64,000 bases of DNA. It comes from Megalobrama amblycephala (taxonomy: Eukaryota > Chordata > Actinopteri > Cypriniformes > Xenocyprididae). Shown piece by piece: positions 23,041-33,440 of the stretch. Made by a program: the position numbers and the translations under genes. The notes beneath the pieces are model-generated. The model saw only the letters and a program-made list of their open reading frames with translations, did no database searches and was not told the origin of the DNA. Numbering within the stretch: the stretch's first letter is position 1; every line of letters starts with the position of its first letter. The stretch covers positions 774,328-838,327 of the forward strand of contig NC_063046.1 of assembly GCF_018812025.1 (NCBI RefSeq). The letters are read 5' to 3'.

Positions 23041-24318
23041 TTGGTAACTGGGTATGTGAATGCTCGTAAGTTTAATGATGTGGTGAACTTGTCAGATTCA
23101 TTTATGGTTGCACCTGATTTGAGTGAATCGTTGTCTGAACCAGAAAAGTGTGCCTTTCTTCTTGAAATCCCTTTGCAGATTGGTCGCAAGCAGCTAGCAG
23201 CCACACAGAATGCTGGTCCGACACTATCAGGTTGTATTGCTGCTGCAACGGATAATCAAAGCTGTGACTCTAAGGTAACATATTTCTGGGACAATTAAAT
23301 TCTAATGCGTAGATGGGAAGCTGAGGATAGTGTGTGTCAGATCGTAATTCCGAAGGGTTACAGTAATCAGATAATGGAGCTGGCGCATGATAATGTTTTT
23401 TCAGGACATTTAGGAATCAGAAAAACGTATGAGCGAGTGTTACGTCATTTTTTCTGGCCAGGATTAAAATCTGACATGTCTGACTACTGCCGTTCTTGTC
23501 ATGTTTGTCAGATGGTGGGGAAACCTAACCAGAAGATACCTCTTGTGCCACTGCATCCGATACCTGTAATAGGAGAACCATTCGAACGTGTCATTATCGA
23601 CTGTGTAGACCCATTGCCGAAATCCAAGTCTGGGCATCAATACATCCTAACCCTTATGTGTGCGGCTACACGTTTTCCCAAGGCCATTCCTATGCGCAAC
23701 ATTAAAGCTAAAGCTGTGGTAAAGGAGTTGATAAAATTTTGCTCAGTTTTTGGTTTGCCAAAAATTATCCAAACGGACCAAGGTTCCAATTTTACATCAA
23801 CACTGTTCTCACAGGTTCTTAGGGAACTTGCAGTTAAGCATCAATTGTCCAGCGCTTATCATCCTGAGAGTCAGGGCGCTCTCGAGCGTTTCCACCAAAC
23901 ACTAAAAACCATGCTGCACGCGTTTTGTGTGGAAACGTGTCCAGACTGGGATGAGGGTTTACCAATGCTTATGTTCGCTATTCGTGAGACTGTGCAGGAG
24001 TCGCTAGGTTTTTGTCCCGCTGACTTGGTGTTCGGCCATACTGTGCATGGACCGCTAAAATTGTTAAAAGAGAAAATACTGGAAGAGAATTCATCTCCAG
24101 TATCCATGCTTGAATACGTAAGTCAGGTTCGTGAGCGATTACATCGTGTGGGTGAAATCGCTAAGAAAAATCTGACTGTAGCGCAAAGCAAAATGAAAAG
24201 TACTTATGACACACAGAGTGCGTATAGAAGTTTTCAGCCTGGTGAGTCTGTTCTTGTTCTGCTCCCAATTCCTGGTTCTCCGCTGCAGGCAAGATTTTTA
24301 GGACCATACGTACATTGA
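23041..24318 (+). pseudogene. Gmr1-like integrase with linker, one in-frame stop
   Basis: An open stretch 23041-23298 (linker to the protease) ends in a stop three codons before ATG 23305, in the same frame, followed by 337 open codons. The integrase shows an HHCC zinc-binding part (HDNVFSGHLG, then CRSCHVCQ, near 23385-23510), then the catalytic core with Asp in VIIDCVDPLP (near 23595), Asp in QTDQGSNFTS (near 23775) and Glu in ESQGALERFH (near 23880). All three catalytic acids are kept. A C-terminal region with FQPGESVLVLL follows. The stop at 24316 lies in text that continues toward RT. Confidence 0.9.
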
Positions 24319-24332
24319 AACATTGAAAATCA

Positions 24333-25490
24333 CTTGGATTATCTTTCTGAGGGACACCGCAAAAACATTGTATCGCTGATTCATGAATTTCCTTCATTAT
24401 TCTCAGATAATCTCTCGTAAACCAATGTTCTCTTTCACGATATTGATGTTATGAATGCTACACCTATCAAGCAACATCCATATCGCGCAAACCCATTGAA
24501 AAAAGAAATTATGAGAAACAAAGTAAATTACTTATTAGAACAGGGACTTGCGACACCCAGTTCAAGCCGAAAAAAATCGGACCGTACCTTCAGATTCTGC
24601 ACTGACTACAGAAAGGTAAACAGTGTAACCAAACCCTACTCATTTCCTTTACCCCGGATAGAGGATTGTATAGACTGCGTTGGTTCTGCATGTTTTGTCA
24701 CCAAATTAGACCTGTTAAAAGGCTACTGGCAGGTGCCACTGACTTGCCTGGAAAATCCGGCCTCGCCACTGTACCAGCGGATGAGTCTGGTCAGCCATTG
24801 AATCAATTCGATTTCTAGGGCGGAGCAAATCCGAGCAAACAGGAAGCGGACTGATTGTAGAAGATATATCAGTCTGGCCTTGCCAGGCAAACCACTGACA
24901 GCTCGTGCGTCAGAAATTTCTGCATTCACCATGCCGGATAATTTTCTCCAATATTCCGTTATGGCTTTCAGAATGCGGAACGCTCCAGCCACATTTCAGC
25001 GCCTGATGCAAAAGCTATTGTCCGGTGTGTAAAATTGTGAAGAGTATCTAGATGATGTGGTGGTTTATTCCAGTTCTTGGGAGACTCATTTACGATCGTG
25101 ACAGGAAGTGTTCCTTCGTCTGTCAAATGCTTTTCTGACTATTAACTTGGCTAAGTGCGAGTTTGGGAAAGCAACGGTCACATATCTGGGTAAACAAGTG
25201 GGCCAAGGTCATGTACATCCCATCGATGCCGAGATGACATCGAGGTGACAGCAATTTTGGAGTTCCCTGTCCCTAAAACAAAGAGAGAACTGTGTCTTTT
25301 TTGGGAATGGTTGCTATTATAGGGAATTCTGTAGGAATTTTGCTACGGTTGTGTCTTCACTTACAGACTTGCTAAGTTCATCCAGAGTTTTTCGCTGGAA
25401 TGCAGATTGTGAGATGGCATTTAAGGCTGCCAAGGATCTTCTATGCAATGCCCCAGTCCTCTCCGCCCCTAATTTCACCCGTCACTTCTG
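24333..25490 (+). pseudogene. Gmr1-like reverse transcriptase, broken
   Basis: Early RT motifs are present: FRFCTDYRKVN and FPLPRIEDCID (near 24588-24680) and TKLDLLKGYWQVPLT up to 24743, which holds the first catalytic Asp. A 148-bp MITE follows, then the frame continues with MAFRMRN and PATFQRLM and the active site EYLDDVVVYSS near 25035. Several stops and frameshifts follow. The text reaches the tether to RNase H (DCEMAFKAAKDLLC) and stops at about 25490, where LTR sequence begins, so RNase H is absent. Confidence 0.85.
24744..24891. mobile_element. 148-bp MITE in the RT core, 8-bp duplication CCACTGAC
   Basis: The insert starts TTGCCTGG and ends CCAGGCAA(A), and CCACTGAC flanks it at 24736-24743 and 24892-24899. 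Removing the insert and one flank would make the RT text contiguous in frame across this point, which supports an insertion into a formerly continuous gene. The 8-bp duplication points to a hAT-type mobiliser. The single extra A at the right edge leaves the exact border uncertain by one base. Confidence 0.88.
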
Positions 25491-25494
25491 TAAG

Positions 25495-25931
25495 TCTAAC
25501 TAAGGCAGTGTACATTGAAGTTTATTTTAGGGGACCGTGCTTAGAGCTAGAGACAAAGCACCAGGGAGACAACCTTAAAAAAGCATGCAAATGTAGTATT
25601 CAGGTATAGGAACCCGCCCCAGATGCTAGAGTATCGCAAGTCCTAATACAATTAGCATACCTATTCAAAGAATGGGACAGTGGCTCCAAGAGCCATTAAA
25701 GACAAAAGATGAGAATCTCAGTAATCACTCATTAGACATACAACAAAGAGAACAGGAACTGGCAGAAAACTCTTGCTGGAAACTTTGCTAAACAGAATCA
25801 TTCATCTGATGTCATCATCTTTACCTTAAAATGCTAAATATAATGTACTTCACCTTGGTATTTCATGTGATGTTATGTCAGGACATAGGATCATCAGATC
25901 TTAAACAGATTCTTAAATTTGTAATCCCACA
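25495..25931 (+). repeat. Right LTR remnant of the Gmr1-like element
   Basis: The text from aagtctaactaaggcag onward matches 27764-28109 of the solo LTR at about 95 percent by eye and continues about 100 bp further to CCCACA at 25931. It follows directly on truncated RT text, so the first part of this LTR and the end of pol are deleted. The element orientation of the LTR is assumed to follow gag and pol; an AATAAA-like word on the opposite strand near the left edge leaves some doubt. Confidence 0.65.
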
Positions 25932-25937
25932 CTCTTA

Positions 25938-26157
25938 AGGCTGATTTATACTTCTCCGTCATTGTCCGCGTCGACATGCATGCAGACCACTAGTAGGCAG
26001 TGTCCGCAGTCATGTTGAGTATCAAAACAAAAGCCGAAGAAGGTTCGCATAGAATTGACTCGTTGATACATTTTGTTGTATCATTTTACGTCGTAGGCTA
26101 CGCGTAGTACAAACAGCCTACACGACGTACACACGACGCAGAAGTATAAATCAGCCT
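25938..26157. mobile_element. 220-bp Harbinger-like MITE with TTA duplication
   Basis: Terminal inverted repeats of about 23 bp (AGGCTGATTTATACTTCT plus cgtc, one mismatch) are flanked by TTA at 25935-25937 and 26158-26160. A TWA target is characteristic of PIF/Harbinger elements. It sits six bases beyond the LTR end, in the L2 text. A relative is at the matching place in copy 3 (28131-28348), so it predates the duplication. Confidence 0.85.
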
Positions 26158-26160
26158 TTA

Positions 26161-26336
26161 TCATCAGATCGTGGTTGTATCTCTCTATTAGTGTTACTAG
26201 ATCTTAGTGCTGCTTTTGACACTATAGACCAAATTTTTTTTTTAAATAGACTCGAACATTACATTGGCATAATTAGAACTGCATTGTCATGGTTCAAATC
26301 ATACTTATCTGACTGTTATTAGTTAGTTATCTGACT
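26161..26336 (+). pseudogene. L2 reverse transcriptase resumes after the nest
   Basis: The frame reads [14 protein letters not shown], then [25 protein letters not shown], directly continuing the RT text broken at 19516. It ends at about 26325 where other sequence begins. The first catalytic Asp of the LINE enzyme is in the DLSAAFDT motif. The join proves that 19517-26160 is inserted material. Confidence 0.8.
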
Positions 26337-26623
26337 GTTTGGACCTCCTCTAGAGCACAATGGTGTAAGTTGTACTCCTTTTGCTTAAAGAGTAAAAAGT
26401 GTTTTTTACTGAATACACTGCTTGTTGGAATGTGTTGAGGTAGACTCTAATATGTGGGCAGTCTTATCTGCTAGTTAAACTCGGTTAATTCTGAGCGAGT
26501 TCTATGTTTGTGGGATCTTGCTAGGTGTGTGTCCTTCACAGGCCTCCCTTTAAGTCCAATTCCCCCCCCCCCCCCACACACACACACACACACAAATGGG
26601 TGTTCTTAAGCAGATTGAGCATG
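26337..26623 (+). repeat. Flank repeat of L2 copy 3 with C-run and CA microsatellite
   Basis: The part 26337-26450 matches 17690-18020 near L2 copy 2. A run of C at 26562-26575 passes into (CA)n up to about 26595. No gene is seen. The part between about 26460 and 26620 has no match to copy 2, where the hAT-like palindrome lies instead. Confidence 0.65.
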
Positions 26624-27665
26624 TAGTTTCACATGTTGCCCTTTTCGCAAGGCTGCTGTGAGGTATTTCTGCACAATGTAAAATTTGCGTCATGTTGCAG
26701 GCCCCTTCCGGGGCCTTCATGATTCTGTGCCTACAGTACGCTTTATCTGTTAGGTTGAGCTCTCTACTCCTAAGTTATTCTCTACTATAGATTCATGTAG
26801 AAATGTTTCATAGGAGTCATGTAAACCCTATGGAGTAATTTCCAGTGTATCATTTGATTATTGGGGTTCTTTGAAGACAGCTTAAACATCCCCCATACCT
26901 TATCCGAAAATAAAACATGCACATCCTCATTAAGATCCTTAGCCCAAACAGTTGTAATAGACAAGGGCTTGTATGAATGCTCAAGAAGAGACGGATAAAT
27001 ATTTGATATATTGTTGAAATGAAAGTTAGTCTTCATGCAACATTAAACCGGTTCTTCAAAATATGTTTCCTGTTGACCAGCGGCAAGAAGTTTGGGTTTC
27101 TTGCCGCTGTCGCCTTTGGCTTGTTTAGTTGGGGACATTTGATATTCAACAGGGCTTTGATCTGCCTGCATTAACACAATTTTCTTTAAGAGCTGCTGTG
27201 TAGCCACAATTATATACCAGTTTTTACTGTAAAGCTGCTTTGATACAATCTGCATTGTAAAAAGCGTTATATAAATAAAGGTGACTTGACTACAAAAAGA
27301 GCGAAACATATACTCTCTAAATCGAAAACTTCACATTTAAGTTGTTTTGTGCGATTGTTTCATGTTCTTGTGATCATGATTGTGACTTGTTTTACCAGTA
27401 CGTACCAAAATCTGTCTGGCTATTATTAAACCTCTTATTTAAAAACCTTTTATAAAAAAAAAAACACAACTTGGTCCTAGAGAATTAATCAATTACAGGC
27501 CGATTTCGAATCTACCTTTTCTGTCAGAAATACTAAAAAAGGCAGTTTCATCATAACTATGCTCCTTTTTAGAAATAAATTGAATCTGTGAGGATTTCCA
27601 GTCAGGATTTAGACCACACCATAGTACTGAGACTGCTCTCATTAGAGTTACAAATGATTTGTTAT
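26624..27665 (+). pseudogene. L2 LINE remnants, paralog copy 3
   Basis: This is the third copy of the block seen at 12540 and 18272. It lacks about 200 bp present in the other copies near 27075. It carries the L2 tail at about 27226-27292 and the RT fragment with NYRPIS and FQSGFRP words, with stops. The RT text is interrupted at 27666 by the LTR edge, at the same codon as in copies 1 and 2. Confidence 0.8.
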
Positions 27666-28109
27666 TGTTGGAAATCTCAGAAGTGAAGACCAGGAGACTT
27701 GGATGTATCTTAAGCAGGAATCTTTATTGAGAACATGTGCTGTTGGTAGCTGCAGTCATCAAGTCTAACTAAGGCAGTGTACATTGAAGTTTATATACAT
27801 TTTAGGGGACCGTGCTTAGAGCTAGAGACAAAGCACCAGGGAGACAACCTTAAACAAAGCATGCAAATGTAGTATTCAGGTATAGGAACCCGCCCCAGAT
27901 GCTAGAGTATCGCAAGTCCCAATACAATTAGCATACCTATTCAAAGAATGGGACAGGGGCTCCAAGAGCCATTAAAGACAAAAGGTGAGAATCTCAGTAA
28001 TCACTCATTAGACATACAATAAAGAGAACAGGAACTGGCAGAAAACTCTTGCTGGAAACTTTGCTAAACAGAATCATTCATCTGATGTCATCATCTTTAC
28101 CTTAAAATG
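27666..28109 (+). repeat. Probable solo LTR of the Gmr1-like element, right end lost
   Basis: It starts TGTTGG at the same L2 codon as the Gmr1-like element of copy 2, matches its left LTR edge for about 66 bp, then has about 30 bp missing from copy 2, and then matches 25495 onward. No gag or pol lies inside. This is what LTR-LTR recombination would leave. About 100 bp at the right end, present at 25830-25931, are missing here. Confidence 0.7.
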
Positions 28110-28130
28110 TGCCGTAGGCTATACGTCTGT

Positions 28131-28348
28131 TTACATTTATACTTCTGCGTCGTTGTCCGCGTCAACATGCATGCAGACCACTAGTAGGCAGTGTCCGTGG
28201 TCATGTTGAGTATCAAAACAAAAGCCAAAGAGGGTTCGCGTAGAATTGACGCATTGTTACATTTTGTTGTATCATTTTGCGTCATAGGCTACGTGTGGTA
28301 CAAACAGCCTACGCCGCGTACACTTGATGCAGAAGTATAAATCAGCCT
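28131..28348. mobile_element. Harbinger-like MITE, copy 3, left end damaged
   Basis: This is a paralog of 25938-26157 at about 90 percent identity by eye. The right terminus and the TTA that follows are intact; the left terminus begins only at atttatacttctgcgtc, so the first six bases are lost along with the adjoining LTR end. L2 text resumes directly after it. Confidence 0.75.
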
Positions 28349-28351
28349 TTA

Positions 28352-29165
28352 TCATCAGATCGTGGTTGTATCTCTCTATACTGGATCTCAGTGCTGCTTT
28401 TGACACCATTGATCACAACATTCTTTTAAATAGACTCGAACATTACATTGGCATAATTGGAACTGCATTGTCATGGTTTAAATCATATTTATCTGACTGT
28501 TATTAGTTTGTAGTAGTAAACAAAGAGATGTCATATTGATCACAAGTTCAATATGGAGTACCACAAAGCTAGGACCGTTACTGTTCACTCTGTACATGCT
28601 ACCCTTGGGAGATATCATTAGGAAGCATGCCGTTAGTTTTCACTGTTACGCTGATGATACTCAGCTCTATATTTCTTCACGCCCTGATGAAACTTACCAA
28701 TTCACAAAGTTAACGGAATGCATAGCTGATATAAAAAATTGGATGACCAGTAATTTCCTACTACTAAATTCAGAAAAAAGAGATTTTATTTTTGGACCAA
28801 AAACTTCTTCACATAATAACCTAGAATACTGTCTAACACTTGATGGCTGCTCTGTTAAGTCTTCGTCGTCAGCTAGGAACCTGGGTGTGCTCTTTGATAC
28901 CAATCTTTCATTTGAAGGCCATGTTACTAGCATCTGTAAAACCGCATTCTTCCATCTTAAAAATATATCTAAATTACGACATATGCTCTCAATGACAAAT
29001 GCGGAACAGTTCATAGTTCATGCGTTCATGACCTCAAGGCTAGATTACTGTAATGCTCTACTGGGTGGTTGTTCTGTTCGCCTGATAAATAAACTACAGC
29101 TGGTCCAAAACACAGCAGCTAGAGTTCTTACTAGAAACAGGAAGTATAATAATATTTTTAATTTA
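28352..29165 (+). pseudogene. L2 reverse transcriptase C-terminal half, copy 3
   Basis: The text reads [20 protein letters not shown] (near 28380-28440), then after a frameshift [17 protein letters not shown], then [13 protein letters not shown] with the YADD active site near 28650, then [15 protein letters not shown] and [13 protein letters not shown], then [11 protein letters not shown] near 29100. These motifs run in the usual L2/CR1 order. One long open stretch (28536-29300) is intact through the active site, but upstream stops and the nested elements make the gene dead. The match fades after about 29150. Confidence 0.85.
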
Positions 29166-30429
29166 AATAAATGTATTTTTGTCTACATAAATTTAATTCA
29201 ATATTTAAATATGATTTTTTTCCCCCCTAATTTTTACTTTTTAATTAAAACGTCCCTTAAATATGAAACTAAACTGCCAGGTGATGGCAGCTACTCTTAA
29301 TGAGTGTGTGAGTCAACCGATTTGTTCAAATGACTGATTCATTCAGGAATGAAGCTCGGATTCATTCGTCCTAAACGCAGATTCAGTCAGTATAACAAAA
29401 ACATTTCTGACTGTTGCACGGGGGCTCTACTGTTCATAATTTTGAAATTTTCGTTGGCGAAATAAAGGAATAAAAACAATATTAACAACACTGTGTCTAA
29501 AATGTAACTCACATTGTTCATTTAACAATAAGTTGAAGGAACATTGCATTTGTGCTGACTTGATCGTGTGATATTGTGATACAGCTACATCTTATCATAT
29601 GATATAATGACAAAAACTCATTGGGGCAAAAAATGCCCATGTATCTTGAATTTTGAGGGCATATAGCTGCATGCATAGCTACATCACACTGAATAAGATG
29701 AGTAAAGAAAAGTACTGCGGTATCACCCTTTATTTAAATATATGAACACAGAAAATTGCTGTTAACAGGTTAATATAACATTTCCCATTCCATGACTAGT
29801 AAAATAATCGCAACTTACTCTCTCTAAAATGCCGTAATCTGCAGGGTGATGGACACGGAGGTGGGTAAAGTTGGTGGTGTTGCCACCCTTTGCACTGACT
29901 GTAGCTAGGCAAATCCTGCGGATTGGGCTGTCTAAGGAGCTGAAAACTCCCATACTGTCGAGCTTACTTTACTTTTTTTGGGTGTGGACAGAGCCTCTCA
30001 GTCTCCCGCTCGGAATAGCTGCGCGCTGCGTCGTCATCTTGTTTGAGAGGTGTCAATGTTAAGGTGCAATACTGCCACCTGAGAGCTCAACCAGGTATTG
30101 GCGCTGGAGTATTTACATGTCACGGTATCATAAGCGTCCTATTTATTTTAAATATCGTGGTTATCGCCAATACCGGTATATTGTCACACCCTAAATTAAC
30201 ATGATATCAATATTTCATGCTTTGAACATCACAGTTATCGTCAATACCAGTATACTGTGACGCCGCTAGTGGCAATAAATGACAAACAAAATACACAGAC
30301 AAAAATACTCACAGAGAATTACAGCTGGTAGTATAGGATGAGGACAGTGGCTAAAGAACATGTTATGACTGATAGTATTGGGTAAACAAGTAGGTTTTGA
30401 GTTGTGATTTAAATACAGGGAGTGATGTT
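29166..30429. other. Non-coding, possible hAT-like scraps
   Basis: Two similar stretches near 30120-30185 and 30205-30262 contain atcgtggttatcgccaat/atcacagttatcgtcaat and accggtata/accagtata words, typical of decayed short DNA transposons. No terminal pair or duplication is identifiable. Elsewhere I see nothing that supports a feature. Confidence 0.4.
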
Positions 30430-30850
30430 ATTGTCCTTAGTGCTAGTGGTATAGAGTTCCATAATTTAGGTGCAATGACAGAAAATTACCTGGTACTGTA
30501 AGAAATTCACTCCCTGAAGATCGAAGTGATCAAGGCAGAATGTAAGGAGACCGTAGATCAGAGAGATATGGAGCAAGGCCTTTGAGTAATTTAAAGGTAA
30601 GCAAATGATTTTGTAAGTAATGCGAGATGACACAGGGACCCAATGGAGTTTAAATAAGATAGGGGTAATATGAGCAGATCGTTTAGTGTGGGTTAATATT
30701 CTTTCAGCAGAATTTTTAATGTATTGTAAATGAGAAATAGAGTGCAATGGCAATACGGCAAAAAGAGCATTACAGTAGTCGAGGCGTGATGTTATAAAAG
30801 CATGCACTAATGATTGAGCATCTTTTGGGGAAACATAAGCACGAACCTGG
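30430..30850 (-). pseudogene. L2 reverse transcriptase C-terminal fragment, minus strand
   Basis: On the minus strand the frame reads [16 protein letters not shown], then LQYIKNSAERILT, then LFKLHWVPVSSRITYKI, the order found after the L2 active site (compare [10 protein letters not shown] at 29035). The enzyme core is missing. The fragment meets a plus-strand L2 piece at about 30870, so two separate insertions or an inversion lie here. Confidence 0.75.
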
Positions 30851-30869
30851 GCTAAATGGTATGACCATA

Positions 30870-31320
30870 TTGACCATAACCATAACACTTCATTGGCTCC
30901 CTATTAATTGTATACATTTTAAAATCTTGCCAATTACTTACAAAGCACTAAATAGTTTAGATCACCAGTACTTGAGTGAGCTCTTAACACACTATAGACC
31001 TTCATGTCTATTATGATCTCAGAATTCTGGCCAGTTGATAATACCTAGAATATCAAAATCAGCTGCAGGCAGTAGATCCCAATCTGACATATGACCTGTC
31101 ATGCTGTCTGAATCATATTTATATACTGTTCGCTGTTGGCAAAAGGAGAACTGGCCCCCCGACTTTGCCTGGTTTCTCCCAAGGTTTTTTTTTCTCCATT
31201 TTGTTACCTGAGGAGTTTGGGTTCTTGCTGCTGTCACCTCTGTCATTGAACTGAATGAGCTGGACAATGACATCACTGTTTTCTCTAGAGCTGCTGTGTA
31301 TATACATTAACTAAATTAAT
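30870..31320 (+). pseudogene. L2 C-terminus and 3-prime untranslated part, plus strand
   Basis: The frame reads LHWLPI, FKILPITYKALNSL and YLSELLTHYRPS, the extreme C-terminal region of L2-group proteins. After a stop near 31015 comes text matching the L2 3-prime untranslated style (ggttcttgctgctgtcacct, then ctctagagctgctgtgt). The terminal tail proper is lost. Confidence 0.7.
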
Positions 31321-32060
31321 AACTAATTATATTTAGAACGGAATGAATCAATACTGAATTAAGTTGGTCAATGAAAACATTTCTTTTCTAAAAACTTTTC
31401 TTTGTACTTTTGAAAGTTAAAAAAATGTTTAAGAGAATTAACAAGTCACAGACTCTTGATTTTTTGCATTTTAAAAAATGTCCCAACTTTTCTGGAAATC
31501 AGGTTGTAATATTTGCAGAATCCCTGGCAATATTCAAAAGACAGCTGAAAACTCATCTCTTTCGTGAGCACTTATCCTCATCCTAAAAAAAAAAAAATCC
31601 TATACCTATCCTTTCGCTTCCTTTTATCCCTCTCTATTGTAGCTTAAGATACTCTGAGCACTGCCTAAAACTTGTATTGTGAGCACTCCTTGTGTCTATT
31701 TGCCTCTTCATGACGACTTGTTTGTTGTATTCCTCACTTGTAAGTCGTTTTGGGTAAAAGCATCTGCCAAATGAATAAATGTAAAATGTAAATGTATTTG
31801 GTTGGTTCTCTCTTGCTTTTGCAGGTGTTCATAATTTCTATGTATGACAGCTTGGCCAAAAATTATGTCCTTGCAATGAGTTATCACAACAAACACAGTT
31901 GACTCTAAGCACAACTATGCTCACAAAATATTTAACATTTTTTTAATAATATTTGAATAAAAGGTTAAAGATGTTAATTTTTTTTAGGCCGGACATCACT
32001 TATTATGAATGTGGGAGGCTGCAGTCTTGTCTCCAAAGTGATTGTTCAGCCAAATTGTAC

Positions 32061-32062
<2 letters not shown>
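31321..32062. repeat. LINE/SINE 3-prime tail near 31500-31795, otherwise no feature
   Basis: The text around 31520-31565 (gacagctgaaaactcatctc) and the end gtaagtcgttttgggtaaaagcatctgcc, split here at about 31740-31770, with the terminal aatgaataaatgtaaa, are typical of teleost LINE-derived tails. The complement of this tail occurs in each unit of the tandem array at 5706-10215. The part 31800-31915 resembles 35130-35225. Nothing else is recognised. Confidence 0.55.
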
Positions 32063-32104
<42 letters not shown>

Positions 32105-32118
32105 GTCTTTCTTTCTTT
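32063..32118 (+). repeat. (CTTT)n microsatellite
   Basis: About thirteen tetranucleotide units with one G interruption near 32105. A short (ATT)n run lies further on at about 32333-32352. Confidence 0.95.
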
Positions 32119-32479
32119 TGTGAAACAATAAATGGGTTATAACTTTAATTGCATGGAATGTAAAAACTAATTATCTTTTGCGTTTGTGTTTCACGCTCAT
32201 ACAGATTTAGAAAATCATCAGGGTGACATTTATGACATTTGTGGGTAAACTATCAATTGATAATGTTTTGTAATCATTTTATTTGATTTCTGAGAAAAAG
32301 AGAAAAATAATACGACTAACAACTAGAATAATAATTTTATTATTATTATTATCACCATTATAATCATAGTTGTCACCACAGTTTATTTAGCATGTCCTAA
32401 GAAAAGTGATAAATATTACTACATACATAACTGTTATAGAAAAATAATTACCACATCCAGCGTGAACAATATAACAATC

Positions 32480-33440
32480 CAAATACTTTATAATAACTGC
32501 ACACTATGAAGCATTAGTTAAGAATTAGTTAATAGTTATTTCATCACTTATAAAGCATTAATAGACATTAGTAAGTAGTTTATAAATACAGCTATAATTC
32601 CTTTATTCTTGATTTATAAGCATATCTATAATATGTTTAATAATTGTATTTTCATACTTTATTAATAATCAATTTATCATTTCTAAATTAAGTATTACAT
32701 TATTTACAAACCAGTTATTTAGGAGTTGTCAGTAGTTCATTTAGTAAGTGTAAGTAAATGATTAATAAACAATTTAAACATTCATTTATACATCTTATTA
32801 TTTAGACACATAGTAATAGTTACTTAGTGTGTTAGTAAATGTTTTATTAACACATATTCCTACTGCAATTCATGATTAATTCAGGTAGTTATAAAACATT
32901 TAGAAGTAGTCAGTTAACTATTTTTGTGAGCTCATCTAAAGTGAGGACTATTTATGCTTTGTAAAGCTTTTATAAATGAGATTTAAAGGTTCAGTGATCT
33001 TCTGCACTGCTGTTCTTTAATGTTTTAAAGTTAGTACCGAGGTAGTTTTGACACTAGGAATATGTTAATAAAGCATTTATTAACACACTGAGTAACTAAT
33101 ACTATATGTCTAAATAATAAGATGCATAAATGTACATTTAAATATTTTATTAGTCATTTACTTACACTTCCTAAATGATCTTATGAACCACTGACAACTC
33201 CTAAATTACTGGTTTGTGAATAATGCAATACATAATTTAGAAATGATAAATTGATCATTAATAAAGTATGAAAATACAATTATTAAACTCATTATAGATA
33301 TGCTTATAAATCAAGAACAAAGCATTTATAGCTGTATTTATAAATGGCTTACTAATGTCTATTAATGTTTTATTAATGATGAATTAACTATTTACTAATG
33401 CTTAACTAATGCTTCATAGCGTGAGTTATTCTAAAGTGTT
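32480..33440. mobile_element. About 960-bp AT-rich near-palindromic element
   Basis: The left arm 32480-32880 is the inverted complement of 33050-33435 over most of its length, with scattered differences. The outer edge of the right arm reads tctaaagtgttaccc, whose complement gggtaacactttaga is a common terminal motif in teleost MITEs. There is no coding capacity. A target duplication could not be fixed because the left edge is decayed. Confidence 0.7.

Larger units (their letters stand above)
19517..25931 (+). mobile_element. Gmr1-like Ty3/gypsy retrotransposon, degenerate, order gag-PR-IN-RT
   Basis: The element sits inside an L2 reverse transcriptase. Its left edge is 66 bp of LTR from TGTTGG, and its right edge is 437 bp of LTR ending in CCCACA at 25931. 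Both edges are truncated relative to a full LTR. Between them come gag with a SCAN-like capsid part, a CCHC knuckle, a DTGA protease, integrase, and then reverse transcriptase. Integrase before RT is unusual for gypsy elements and is the hallmark of the Gmr1 group. RNase H is mostly missing. Stops, frameshifts and three inserted elements make it non-functional. Confidence 0.85.

Noticed and set aside
28694..29014. 106-codon minus-strand frame
   Set aside because: Antisense to the L2 RT around its YADD motif.
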